A stretch of 35,307 bases of DNA from an uncultured Peptostreptococcaceae bacterium (lineage in GTDB: Bacteria; Bacillota; Clostridia; Peptostreptococcales; Peptostreptococcaceae): the NCBI GenBank assembly GCA_947072565.1, contig CAMTIM010000057.1, forward strand, positions 1 through 35,307, given 5' to 3'. The notes beneath the pieces are model-generated. The model was not told the origin of the DNA. It saw only the letters and a list, made by a program, of their open reading frames with translations, and made no database searches. A program made the position numbers and the translations under genes. Shown here in pieces: positions 15,108 through 23,947 of this stretch. How positions within the stretch are numbered: the stretch's first letter is position 1; every line of letters begins with the position of its first letter.

Positions 15108-18100
15108 ATGAGACCTATAAAGTTAACTATAAGTGCCTTTGGACCATATGCAACACAACAAGTAATTGACTTTGAAGAATTAAATGGAAGAAATATATTT
15201 GTTATATCTGGTAAAACAGGAGCGGGCAAGACAACTATATTTGATGCTATAAGTTATTCACTTTATGGAGAGGCTAGTGGAGAATCTAGAGAAACGGATT
15301 CTTTAAGAAGTCATTTTGCACAGGATAGTGTTGAAACTTTTGTTGAGTTAGAATTTGAGCTTAGAGGAGAAACATATATTGTAAATAGAGTACCTAAGCA
15401 AAAAAAGAAAAAAGTTAAAGGTGATGGTTATACAGAGAAAAGTGCTGATGCTACTTTGACATTACCAAATGGAGCTGTTATAACTAAGGTTACAAATGTT
15501 ACTAATAAATTAGTAGAAATTTTAGGTATAACTAGAGATCAATTTAAGCAAATAGTAATGCTTCCACAAGGTGAGTTTAAAAAACTGTTACTTGCAGATT
15601 CACTAGAACGTGAGAGTATTTTTAGAAAAATATTTAATACATATGATTTTGAAAAAATCCAATCGCAACTTAAAGATAAAGCAATAGACCTTAATAAAAA
15701 GAGAAATAAAAGTAAAGAAAAAATGCAAACTAATTTAGAAAACATAAAAGGGGAACATGACATACTTCTTGGAGAATACGTTGATTTCCCTTTAGTTATA
15801 GAAGAATTAAAAAATCTTATAGATAAAAATAGTGAAAGCTATAAATTACTTAATGAAGAGTTAAAAAATGTAGAATGTAATTTAGAAAATCTTAATACAC
15901 AAAGAAATAAGATAGAAAATAATAACTCTCTAATTAAGGAAAAAGAGGATAGTTTAAAAAAAGTAGAAGAACTTTTAAGCAAAAAGGAAGAATTTGAAAT
16001 AAAGAAAAAAGAGATAAGTAATGCTAAAAGTGCAAAAGAAGTCAAATACATAGAAGATAAACTTATTGAAAATAAACAAAAACTATCTAAGAGAGAAGAA
16101 AACTATAAGTTAAGCTTAAGCAATTTAGATAAATTGAAATCTGACTTTAAAATAGCCAGTGAAACATTAAAATCAGAAGAAGCTAAGGAAAGTGAACGAG
16201 AAAGGCTTGCTATACAAATTGATAATCTAAAAAATATTGAACCTAAGATAGCTGAGTTTGATAAATTAAAACAAATTGTTATAAGTATTACTAAAAATAT
16301 TGAAGAAGTTAAATTACAAGTATTAGACAATAAGAAGTTAACAGAAACACTAAATATTGAGAAGTTAAATAATGAAACTATATTAAAAGATATAGCATCA
16401 TTTGAAACTAGGAAAGTAGAGCTTGAAAATGAAATAAATAATAAAAATAAAATTATAGAGGACATAAGAAATTTATTTAAGGTTATAGCTAGTCATGAAA
16501 AATATAAGGCTAAACACTTTGAACTAAGTAAGGATTATGAAGTATTCGAAAAAGAATACTTAAAAGTTAAAGATGAATATGAAACTATGGATGACTTATA
16601 CAAAAAGGAACAAGCTGGAATACTAGCTTCTAAACTAGAATCTAATAAACCTTGTCCCGTGTGTGGATCAACTAATCATCCAAATCCTGCTACTATTAAA
16701 AATGATTCTAATATTCCTACTAGAGAAGAACTTAAAATAGTAAAAGTTAATTTAGATAAGTTAGAAGAAAAAAATAACTCGAAGATTAGAGATTTAACAG
16801 CTTTAAATTCAGATATAAAAAATTCATTAGAGTTTGTTAATAGCTCTTTATCTAGGTTTGCTGATAGCTTAAATTTAGATACAAAATATTCACAGTCTAC
16901 TTATAATGATGTTAAAAATAAAGGTACAGAGTTGAAAAGTGTAATTGAAAATCTACAAAAAGAATTATTTAGTGTTAAAGGAAAAGTAGAATTAAAAGAA
17001 AGCATAGTTAAAAAAATTACTGATATAAATATTAGTATAGAATCAAATGAAAATAAATTAATTTCATTGGAGTCAAAAGAAAAGGACGATTTTAAATATT
17101 TTACAGAAGTAAGTACTAAAATTGAGGAATATAAAAAAGATATTCCAAAAAATATTGAATCTGTTAAAGCCTTAAATGATTTAATAAATGAAAAGAATAA
17201 AATATTAAATGAGAGTAAACAGAGATTATTGATTTTAAGAGAATCAAGAGATGCTATATCTAAGAATCTAGAAGGTGAAACTTCAACTTTAAAAGAGATA
17301 AATAATAGTATAGAAGAACTAAGATTAGAAATAGAAAAAATTAATTTACAATTTGAAATTCTAATGAAAAAAGAAGGTTTTGATGCTTTAGAACAATATC
17401 AAAATGCTAAATTAAATATAGATAAAATAGATATAATGCAAAAACAAGTTGAAGACTATAATGCTAAGTTAAATTTTGAAGCTACAAAAAAAGAAGAGCT
17501 TATAAATAAATGTAAAGGCTTGGAGTTTATGGATTTATTAAATATTGAAGAACAAATTAAGAGTATAAATGTAAGTAAAAAAGAAATGGAAGCGAAGCTA
17601 AAAGACAGATACTCTATATTAGACAGTAACAAAGATATTCTTAAAAATGTAGAAAATTTAAATGTTGAATTTAAAGCAAAAGAAGAAGAATATAGAGTAG
17701 TGGGTGAGCTTGCAGATTTAGCAAATGGTAAAAAATCGCCATACATATCTTTTGAAAGATATATATTAGCATCATATTTTGAAGATATTATAGATGCAGC
17801 AAATATAAGACTTGAGAAGATGACAGGTGATAGATTCTCCTTAATAAGAAAGAAAAGTAAAAGTAAAGGTGCGGGTCAAAAAGGTTTAGAACTTGAAATT
17901 TATGATAATTATACAGACAGTTCTAGAGATGTTAGTTCACTATCTGGAGGAGAAAGTTTTAAGGCTTCTTTATCACTAGCACTTGGTCTATCTGATGTTG
18001 TACAATCAAACGCAGGAGGTGTATCTCTTGATACAATGTTTGTAGATGAAGGATTTGGAACACTTGACCCACAATCTTTAGATAGTGCAATAGATAGTTT

Positions 18101-18233
18101 ATTAGAACTTCAAAGAGGTGGAAGACTGGTAGGAATAATATCTCATGTTGAAGAACTTAAAGAAAGGGTTGAAGCCAAACTTGAAGTAACAGCTACATCT
18201 AGAGGAAGCAAAGCTAGATTTAATATACTATAA
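15108..18233 (+). CDS. sbcC: Exonuclease subunit SbcC (Rad50-like ATPase)
   Basis: A 1041-residue SMC-like ATPase. Residues 1-200 form the first half of the ATPase head, with Walker A SGKTGAGKTT (Lys41) and the Q-loop region IVMLPQGEFKKLL. Two long coiled-coil arms follow, broken in the middle by the zinc hook CPVCG (Cys516, Cys519) that dimerises two molecules. The C-terminal head carries the ABC signature LSGGESFKASLSLALGL, Walker B MFVDEGFGTLD and the D and H motifs (ISHVEEL). With SbcD it forms an ATP-dependent nuclease. Length and motif order are normal. Confidence 0.95.
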   Translation: MRPIKLTISAFGPYATQQVIDFEELNGRNIFVISGKTGAGKTTIFDAISYSLYGEASGESRETDSLRSHFAQDSVETFVELEFELRGETYIVNRVPKQKKKKVKGDGYTEKSADATLTLPNGAVITKVTNVTNKLVEILGITRDQFKQIVMLPQGEFKKLLLADSLERESIFRKIFNTYDFEKIQSQLKDKAIDLNKKRNKSKEKMQTNLENIKGEHDILLGEYVDFPLVIEELKNLIDKNSESYKLLNEELKNVECNLENLNTQRNKIENNNSLIKEKEDSLKKVEELLSKKEEFEIKKKEISNAKSAKEVKYIEDKLIENKQKLSKREENYKLSLSNLDKLKSDFKIASETLKSEEAKESERERLAIQIDNLKNIEPKIAEFDKLKQIVISITKNIEEVKLQVLDNKKLTETLNIEKLNNETILKDIASFETRKVELENEINNKNKIIEDIRNLFKVIASHEKYKAKHFELSKDYEVFEKEYLKVKDEYETMDDLYKKEQAGILASKLESNKPCPVCGSTNHPNPATIKNDSNIPTREELKIVKVNLDKLEEKNNSKIRDLTALNSDIKNSLEFVNSSLSRFADSLNLDTKYSQSTYNDVKNKGTELKSVIENLQKELFSVKGKVELKESIVKKITDINISIESNENKLISLESKEKDDFKYFTEVSTKIEEYKKDIPKNIESVKALNDLINEKNKILNESKQRLLILRESRDAISKNLEGETSTLKEINNSIEELRLEIEKINLQFEILMKKEGFDALEQYQNAKLNIDKIDIMQKQVEDYNAKLNFEATKKEELINKCKGLEFMDLLNIEEQIKSINVSKKEMEAKLKDRYSILDSNKDILKNVENLNVEFKAKEEEYRVVGELADLANGKKSPYISFERYILASYFEDIIDAANIRLEKMTGDRFSLIRKKSKSKGAGQKGLELEIYDNYTDSSRDVSSLSGGESFKASLSLALGLSDVVQSNAGGVSLDTMFVDEGFGTLDPQSLDSAIDSLLELQRGGRLVGIISHVEELKERVEAKLEVTATSRGSKARFNIL

Positions 18234-18248
18234 TATGGAGGGGAATAT

Positions 18249-19139
18249 ATGAAAAATAAAGAACGATATTTTAAGGGGATAAAAGAATTACCTATACACT
18301 ATAAGATTTATGAAGTAAAGAATGAAAAAGCCAAAATAGTTATATCACATGGATTTTGTGAAACTTCAGGGAGATACAGAGAGTTAATAAAAGTATTCAA
18401 TAAAGTAGGGTACTCTGTTTATATATTAGACCATAGGGGTCATGGATACTCGGGAAGACTAGGCATAGATGATAGCCAAATAAATGTAGAAAAATTTGAT
18501 TACTATGTAGAAGATTTTAAAATTTTTATAGATACTATAGTTAAAAAAGATGAAACTAAATTGTTTTTATTTGCGCACTCTATGGGAGGATGTGTAGGTG
18601 GACTATTTTTAGAAAGATATCCTACTTATTTTGATGCGGCAATTTTAAATGCACCTATGATGCAAATACATACAGGTAAATACCCTGATATTATTTCTAA
18701 ATTGATAGCTAATATTGTATGTGCTTTTGGGCAAGGAAAAAGATATATTTTAGGTCATAAACCGTATGATGGGAAACCTGATTTAATAGGTTCTGGAACT
18801 AGTTCACAAAAAAGGTATGATACTTACTTTGATAAACAACTTAAAGATAAAAATTTACAAACATCAGGAGGATCTTTTAATTGGTTAAAGGAATCTTTTA
18901 AGGCTACTAAAGAAGTTGTAGAGAATTCTAGCAAAATACAAGTACCAGTACTATTGATACAAGCTGGAAAAGATTCATATGTTAAACCTGGTGGACACGA
19001 TAAATTTGTGCAAGCAAATAGTAAGTGTGAATTACATCATATAAAAGAATCTAAACACGAAGTTTACATAGAAAAAGATGAAATTTTCAATCCGTATATA
19101 GAAAAAATATTAGGATTTTATGATTCTAATTTAAAATAA
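18249..19139 (+). CDS. Alpha/beta hydrolase (monoacylglycerol lipase/lysophospholipase-like)
   Basis: A 296-residue serine hydrolase of the Hydrolase_4 type. The oxyanion segment is SHGFCETSGRYREL, the nucleophile is Ser111 in AHSMGG, the acid is probably the Asp in LLIQAGKDSYV and the base the His in ESKHEVYIE. DHRGHGYSGR is the typical strand-4 motif of monoacylglycerol lipase-like enzymes. There is no signal peptide, so it probably acts on membrane-derived lipids from the cytoplasmic side. It follows sbcC by 15 bases with GGAGGGG as ribosome binding site, so it is likely co-transcribed, without an obvious functional link. Confidence 0.87.
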   Translation: MKNKERYFKGIKELPIHYKIYEVKNEKAKIVISHGFCETSGRYRELIKVFNKVGYSVYILDHRGHGYSGRLGIDDSQINVEKFDYYVEDFKIFIDTIVKKDETKLFLFAHSMGGCVGGLFLERYPTYFDAAILNAPMMQIHTGKYPDIISKLIANIVCAFGQGKRYILGHKPYDGKPDLIGSGTSSQKRYDTYFDKQLKDKNLQTSGGSFNWLKESFKATKEVVENSSKIQVPVLLIQAGKDSYVKPGGHDKFVQANSKCELHHIKESKHEVYIEKDEIFNPYIEKILGFYDSNLK

Positions 19140-19164
19140 TAAAAATATAAAAACAATATTATAG

Positions 19165-19200
19165 AAAATAAGGAAAAAGAATTATCTTTTTCCTTATTTT
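19165..19200 (+). terminator. Terminator between the hydrolase and pseB
   Basis: A 16-bp perfect stem (AAAATAAGGAAAAAGA with its complement) with an ATTA loop, followed by further T residues. It is probably bidirectional and marks the left boundary of the pse/SPOCS locus. Confidence 0.88.
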
Positions 19201-19313
19201 TTTATTTGAAATTAAATTTTAAATATATATCACAACTAAAGATTGTCCACGGATATATTGTATTAAGTAGTAATTAACTTGAAAAAGTAGATTTATATAA
19301 AAGGAGATAGATT

Positions 19314-20312
19314 ATGTTAAACGATAAATCAATACTCATTACTGGTGGAACTGGGTCATTTGGAAAAGATTTTACCAAAGCTATATTAAATAAATACAAT
19401 CCAAAAAAAATCATAATATTTTCAAGAGATGAGTTTAAACAAGATTTATTTAAAAAAGAATTGTCTATTATGTTTCCTAATAAAATACACAAAATGAGAT
19501 TTTTTATAGGTGATGTAAGAGATAAAGAAAGATTGTATAGAGCTTTTGACGGTGTTGACTATATAATACATGCGGCAGCAATGAAACAAGTTCCAACATG
19601 CGAATATAACCCTTTTGAAGCTATAAAAACCAATATACATGGAGCACAAAATGTAATTGATGCTGCAATAGATAAGGATGTAAAAAAAGTTGTTGCACTG
19701 TCCACTGATAAAGCGGTAAATCCAATAAATTTGTATGGAGGCACTAAATTAGTTTCAGATAAGTTATTTATATCGGCGAATGCATATGCAGCAGATAAGG
19801 GAACTGTTTTTTCAGTAGTTAGATATGGAAATGTTGCAGGAAGTAGAGGATCAGTAATACCATTTTTTAAAAGCCTAATAGATCAAGGTTGTACACAGTT
19901 GCCAATTACAGATTTTAACATGACAAGATTTTGGATAAGTTTAAAAGAGGCTGTAGAATTGGTGTTAAAAGCATTAGATGAATCAAAAGGAGGAGAAACA
20001 TATATATCAAAAATACCATCATTTAAAATAGTAGATTTAGCAAAAGCCATGTTACCAGAATGTAAATGCACAGAAGTTGGCATAAGAGAAGGTGAAAAAT
20101 TACATGAAGTAATGGTAACTAAAGATGATTCAAGAAGTACTTATGAATACGAAAAACATTATATAATATATCCTAATTTTGAATGGTGGAATAAAGATAA
20201 ATTCTTTACACCAGGAGGAAAACGCATAAAAGATGGATTTGAATACAACTCAGGTAATAATACAAAGTGGTTAAGTGTAGAAGATATAAAATCAGAAATA
20301 GATAAATTATAG
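19314..20312 (+). CDS. pseB: UDP-GlcNAc 4,6-dehydratase (inverting), PseB
   Basis: An extended short-chain dehydrogenase of 332 residues, the normal PseB length. It shows the nucleotide-binding motif TGGTGSFGKDF, the characteristic SRDEFKQ, the HAAAMKQVPTCEYNPFEA block, the active-site region STDKAVNPINLYGGTKLVSDKLF and RYGNVAGSRGSVIPFF. PseB removes water from UDP-GlcNAc and inverts C5, the first step toward pseudaminic acid and related L-sugars. The strong GGAG at 19303 supports ATG 19314. It is the first gene of the locus, after the terminator at 19165-19200. A weak sporulation-type promoter match (AC, 17 bases, TATATTGTA at 19254-19262) lies upstream, but the conserved C of sigma-K -10 elements is missing. 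Confidence 0.93.
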   Translation: MLNDKSILITGGTGSFGKDFTKAILNKYNPKKIIIFSRDEFKQDLFKKELSIMFPNKIHKMRFFIGDVRDKERLYRAFDGVDYIIHAAAMKQVPTCEYNPFEAIKTNIHGAQNVIDAAIDKDVKKVVALSTDKAVNPINLYGGTKLVSDKLFISANAYAADKGTVFSVVRYGNVAGSRGSVIPFFKSLIDQGCTQLPITDFNMTRFWISLKEAVELVLKALDESKGGETYISKIPSFKIVDLAKAMLPECKCTEVGIREGEKLHEVMVTKDDSRSTYEYEKHYIIYPNFEWWNKDKFFTPGGKRIKDGFEYNSGNNTKWLSVEDIKSEIDKL

Positions 20313-20334
20313 AATTATATATGGAGGTAATAAT

Positions 20335-21531
20335 TTGAAAATAGATTTAGCAATTAATGGAGGAACACCTGTAAGAAGCTCATATCTTCCATATGGAAAG
20401 CAATTTATAGATAAAGATGATATACAAACTGTAATAGACACATTAAATGGTGATTATTTAACAACTGGTCCAGCTATTGAAAAATTTGAAAAAAAGGTGG
20501 CTAAATACGTAGGAGCAAAATATGCAGTAGCACTATCTAATGGAACAGCTGCACTACATGCAGCTTGCTATGCAGCAGGAATAAAAGAAGGTGATGAAGT
20601 TATAACTTCCCCTATAACATTTGCAGCCTCAGCAAATTGTATTTTATATTGTAAAGCAAAACCAGTGTTTGCAGATATAAATCCTGAGACGTACAATATA
20701 GATCCGAAAGAAATAGAATCTAAAATAACAAGTAAAACAAAAGCTATAATACCCGTACACTTTACGGGTCAAAGTGTAGATTTAGATCCTATAATAGAAC
20801 TTGCAAAAAAATATAATTTGATAGTAATAGAAGATGCAGCACATGCTTTAGGAACTAAGTATAAAGACAATTATATAGGCAATATATCACACATGACTGA
20901 ATTTAGTTTTCATCCTGTAAAAACTATAACGACAGGAGAAGGTGGTATCGTAACAACTAATTGTGAAAAGTTATATGAAAAACTTTTATTATTTAGAACT
21001 CATGGAATAACGAGAAATCAAAAATTAATGAATGATAAAGAAGATGGACCTTGGCATTATGAACAAATAGACTTAGGTTATAACTATCGGATAACAGATT
21101 TACAATGCGCATTAGGTACAACTCAAATGGATAAGATAGATTTTTTTATAAAAAGAAGAAAAGAGCTAGTTAATAGATATAATAAAGAGCTAAGCAAAAT
21201 AGATGGAATTATAATACAAAAAGAAGAAGAATTTTCAGATACTAGCAGACATTTATATATAATAAAACTGGATTTAAATAAGTTTAAAGTCGGAAGAAAA
21301 GAGATTTTTGAAGCTCTTATTGCGGAAAACATAGGAGTTAATGTACATTATTTACCCGTGTATTTACATCCTTACTATGAAAAATTAGGCTATGAAAAGG
21401 GACTATGCCCTAGAGCTGAGGAACTTTATAAATCTATTATAACATTGCCACTATATCCAAGTATGAGTGATGAAGATTTTAGAGATGTAGTAAAAGCTGT
21501 AAGCAAAGTTGTAGGTGCGTATAGAATATAG
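20335..21531 (+). CDS. pseC: UDP-4-amino-4,6-dideoxy-AltNAc aminotransferase, PseC
   Basis: A PLP-dependent sugar aminotransferase of the DegT/DnrJ/EryC1/StrS family, 398 residues. The cofactor lysine is Lys196 in FSFHPVKTITTGEGG, and the catalytic region VIEDAAHALG and the N-terminal LSNGTAALHAA match the family. Being directly behind pseB, it should convert the PseB product to UDP-4-amino-4,6-dideoxy-N-acetyl-L-altrosamine. Translation starts at TTG 20335 after GGAGGTAATAA. The later pathway genes pseH, pseG, pseI and pseF are not in the window. Confidence 0.92.
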   Translation: MKIDLAINGGTPVRSSYLPYGKQFIDKDDIQTVIDTLNGDYLTTGPAIEKFEKKVAKYVGAKYAVALSNGTAALHAACYAAGIKEGDEVITSPITFAASANCILYCKAKPVFADINPETYNIDPKEIESKITSKTKAIIPVHFTGQSVDLDPIIELAKKYNLIVIEDAAHALGTKYKDNYIGNISHMTEFSFHPVKTITTGEGGIVTTNCEKLYEKLLLFRTHGITRNQKLMNDKEDGPWHYEQIDLGYNYRITDLQCALGTTQMDKIDFFIKRRKELVNRYNKELSKIDGIIIQKEEEFSDTSRHLYIIKLDLNKFKVGRKEIFEALIAENIGVNVHYLPVYLHPYYEKLGYEKGLCPRAEELYKSIITLPLYPSMSDEDFRDVVKAVSKVVGAYRI

Positions 21532-21609
21532 ATAATATAACGCAGTTTAAGACATATGTCATAAGACAAAGTAGTGTTTATAGATATGAACAATGTAAGG
21601 AGGAGAGCA

Positions 21610-22596
21610 ATGACAAAAGTAATGAGAGAACTAGTCGAATATAATGGAATAACAATGTGTCCATATGAAAAAATTCCATATTTTACACAATTGAATGTTG
21701 ACAATATATTTTGTATACAACCTGAAAAACCAGATGTAGATAGAATAGTTAGTGTATACGCACAAGCATCTATAACAGACTCAAAGTTAATATCTACAGT
21801 AAAGGGTACATCTCTAGAAGGCCAAGGTTTAACTGGATATGATGTCATGATATGTGGAGAAATTTCGTTAAAGATAGAATATATAGAATGTGATTCTTGT
21901 GATAGCTGTGAATGCAACGTACCAATTAATACAACAGAGTCTACATTTTCGTTTTATGGAAGTGTAGTCCTACCTCAAAACATAAATATTAACGCAACAG
22001 TAACTCCAAGTGTAGCAATAGAAGATATACTTTCAGAAAAAATGGATTTAAGGTGCATTTATAATAATATAACTATTATGTTAATAGCAGATGTTTCATC
22101 AAGTTCGAATGATTTGAATGTAAAAATAGATAATTGTAGTCAAAATTTATTTCCAATAATGCCAACTTATTTTAAACAACAAATGGTTTGTGAAAATATA
22201 AATTTAGATCCTAAGAAGCTAGATATAGAAAGGGTTATTGATGTATCCGTATGGCCTGAAATATCAAATATAAAGTTAATAGATACGGCAATAGGAGTAT
22301 CTAATGAAGGTCAAAGGCTTAGTGGTTTTGCTTTAGTAGTAGATGTTAATTTAAAAGAAAAAATAACATATATAGCATGTGAACCTACACAAATGATCCA
22401 AGTTAATTACTGCGAAAATTCAAGTATTGCAAATGTTGTAGTACCAAGTGAAGTAAACACAAAAGATATAAATAGTTTAATGAGAGCAGGCAGAATAAGT
22501 GTAACTCCTTATGTAGAAGGTATTAAATTTAAGAAGCTAGACAATAAAACTATAAATTTATGCTTAATGTTACTAGTAGATGTAAAAGTATGTTAA
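21610..22596 (+). CDS. Tandem SPOCS (DUF3794) protein, probable spore outer-layer protein
   Basis: A 328-residue protein built of two SPOCS domains, the domain of SipL and other clostridial spore morphogenetic proteins. Repeat 1 (about residues 25-150) and repeat 2 (about 190-328) share the order F-x-Q...IDIERVIDV-type strand, a small strand ending IST/IDT, EGQxLxGxxxxxxG or equivalent, and KIxYIxC. A cysteine cluster CDSCDSCEC follows repeat 1. No signal peptide, membrane helix or LysM domain is visible, so unlike SipL it has no obvious coat-anchoring module. The frame opens at 21574, but the ATG at 21610 has AAGGAGGAGAG (21597-21607) in front and is the likely start. It lies 78 bases after pseC. 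Confidence 0.8.
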   Translation: MTKVMRELVEYNGITMCPYEKIPYFTQLNVDNIFCIQPEKPDVDRIVSVYAQASITDSKLISTVKGTSLEGQGLTGYDVMICGEISLKIEYIECDSCDSCECNVPINTTESTFSFYGSVVLPQNININATVTPSVAIEDILSEKMDLRCIYNNITIMLIADVSSSSNDLNVKIDNCSQNLFPIMPTYFKQQMVCENINLDPKKLDIERVIDVSVWPEISNIKLIDTAIGVSNEGQRLSGFALVVDVNLKEKITYIACEPTQMIQVNYCENSSIANVVVPSEVNTKDINSLMRAGRISVTPYVEGIKFKKLDNKTINLCLMLLVDVKVC

Positions 22597-22633
22597 ATCA
22601 AAATAATATAAATAGATGTAAGGAGGGAAGAAA

Positions 22634-23455
22634 GTGGTAGTAAATGCACAATTTACAATAAATAAAACTCCAAAAGGTAATTATTCTGATGTAGGCGATG
22701 TTATAACTTATACTATAAAAGGTGTAAACAATTCAAGAACCGATATTTACAATTTGTATATAGAAGATTCACTTAATCCATCAATACAGTTTATACCTGG
22801 AACTGTAATTATAAATGACATATTAATATCACAAGCGGATATACTGTCAGGTATATTAACTCCAAAACTTAGTGCTGGTCAAAGCATAGTAATTAGCTAT
22901 GAGGTGGTTATAACAAATACGTCTTATATAAACTATACGAATATATTAGATAGTGTAAGATATGAATATTCACTTAATCAAAGTGAAAATACATTACAAA
23001 ATCTAGAAATTAATAATAAAGAAAATTGTACTAAGGATAGTCCTATGTACAATTTTAGACAAATCAGTATAGAAAAAAAATTATCATTTGATCTTGTAAA
23101 ACCAGATATGAAAGAAATAAGTGATATAACATCAGAAATAGAAATAATTAAATATTATGTAATAGCGACACCTAATATAAAATCTTTAGAAAATCAGAAT
23201 TTATCAGGATACAAATTAATAATACATGGACTAATTAAATATACTGTTCAATATATTGCGATAGATGAATTGGTTTATTCATCACATTATAATATACCAT
23301 TTAGTACATTTATAGTTATGGCTGAAAATTATGAAATAGGAAGTAAGTTATATGTGGAAGGTATAGTGGAAGATATATATTATAAAAAAATGAATTCTAG
23401 AGAGTACCTAACAAATGCAATAGTTTTAGTTAATGCAAAAATATTATGTGGATAA
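22634..23455 (+). CDS. DUF11-SPOCS fusion protein
   Basis: A 273-residue two-domain protein. Residues 1-130 form a DUF11-type beta-sandwich, recognisable from DVGDVITYTIKGVNNS, LYIEDSLNPSIQFIPGTV and LSAGQSIVISYEVVI. Residues 145-273 form one SPOCS (DUF3794) domain, with ISIEKKLSF, LENQNLSGYKLIIHGLIKYTVQYIA and a C-terminal AIVLVNAKILC like the end of the preceding protein. DUF11 domains are common in surface proteins, but there is no signal peptide here. Translation starts at GTG 22634 after AAGGAGGG. It is 37 bases behind the tandem SPOCS gene, clearly the same unit. A structural part of an outer spore layer or appendage is the inference. Confidence 0.8.
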   Translation: MVVNAQFTINKTPKGNYSDVGDVITYTIKGVNNSRTDIYNLYIEDSLNPSIQFIPGTVIINDILISQADILSGILTPKLSAGQSIVISYEVVITNTSYINYTNILDSVRYEYSLNQSENTLQNLEINNKENCTKDSPMYNFRQISIEKKLSFDLVKPDMKEISDITSEIEIIKYYVIATPNIKSLENQNLSGYKLIIHGLIKYTVQYIAIDELVYSSHYNIPFSTFIVMAENYEIGSKLYVEGIVEDIYYKKMNSREYLTNAIVLVNAKILCG

Positions 23456-23470
23456 TGAAAAGGTGATGAT

Positions 23471-23764
23471 ATGGCAACATCAAATAGTGTTTATGTTGAG
23501 GGCAGTGAAATTATTAAAAATGGTGGAGCAACCGCTAATTTATATATGGATAAAGAAGACTATGTGTTTGTTAGTGGAATAATATATAGTCCGACTAAAG
23601 AAGCAATACCTAATGCAGCAGTATCAATTACATTAATCGATAAAAGCGAAACACCTCCTAATGAGATATTCTTAGGTGTTACATTTTCAAATGAAGATGG
23701 GGTGTATGGAGTATCTCTACCTTGGAAATCAAATTATGAATATAAGTTTATTCCATATTGTTAA
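23471..23764 (+). CDS. Small carboxypeptidase-regulatory-like beta-sandwich protein 1
   Basis: A 97-residue single-domain protein. YVFVSGIIYSPTKEAIPNAAVSITLID followed by FSNEDGVYGVSLPWKSNYEYKF is the strand pattern of CarboxypepD_reg/transthyretin-like domains (G-x-V/I...PI-x-NA-x-V...T-x-x-DG-x-Y). There is no signal peptide or enzyme domain. Four further small proteins of this kind follow in the locus (23948, 26440, 26763, 27084). A role as a structural subunit is inferred. AAGGTGATGAT precedes ATG 23471. Its stop codon lies within the first unit of the 85-base direct repeat. Confidence 0.72.
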   Translation: MATSNSVYVEGSEIIKNGGATANLYMDKEDYVFVSGIIYSPTKEAIPNAAVSITLIDKSETPPNEIFLGVTFSNEDGVYGVSLPWKSNYEYKFIPYC

Positions 23765-23930
23765 ATAAAAAAATGTAGAAAGTGTGTAGCATTATTTAAC
23801 TTTTTCAATATAATATGTTAAGGACAAAGATTCCTTGGTGTATTATTAAATAAAAAAATGTAGAAAAATAGAACGATATTTACATTTTTTAATATAATAT
23901 ATTGAGGATGAAAAATCCTTAATATATGAA
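23761..23930 (+). repeat. Two tandem copies of an approximately 85-base leader repeat
   Basis: Unit 1 (23761-23845) and unit 2 (23846-23930) begin with the same 21 bases (23761-23781 and 23846-23866), share AATATAATAT at 23807-23816 and 23891-23900, and each end with a small hairpin, AAGGA/TCCTT in unit 1 and AGGAT/ATCCT in unit 2. The offset is 84 to 85 bases throughout. Unit 1 begins at the stop codon of the preceding gene and unit 2 lies just before the strong ribosome binding site of the 102-residue protein gene. The conserved AT block may be a promoter -10 region. Confidence 0.75.
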
Positions 23931-23947
23931 TATAAGGAGCGAATTAT

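Noticed and set aside
16103-16465. Minus-strand ORFs inside the sbcC coiled-coil region (also 15539-15763, 15839-16051, 17456-17746)
   Set aside because: Antisense of Lys/Glu-rich coiled coil gives long Phe/Leu/Ser-rich open frames; these are shadows.
19235-19262. Firm call of a sigma-K promoter before pseB
   Set aside because: AC-17 bases-TATATTGTA resembles the sigma-K pattern but lacks the conserved C of the -10 element, and such matches are frequent in AT-rich DNA.
21551-21560. Perfect 10-bp palindrome GACATATGTC upstream of the tandem SPOCS gene
   Set aside because: A single short palindrome without a second copy or promoter context is expected by chance at this window size.
21426-21917. 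Minus-strand ORF of 163 codons across the pseC end and the SPOCS gene
   Set aside because: It is opposite two well-supported genes and has no recognisable domain.
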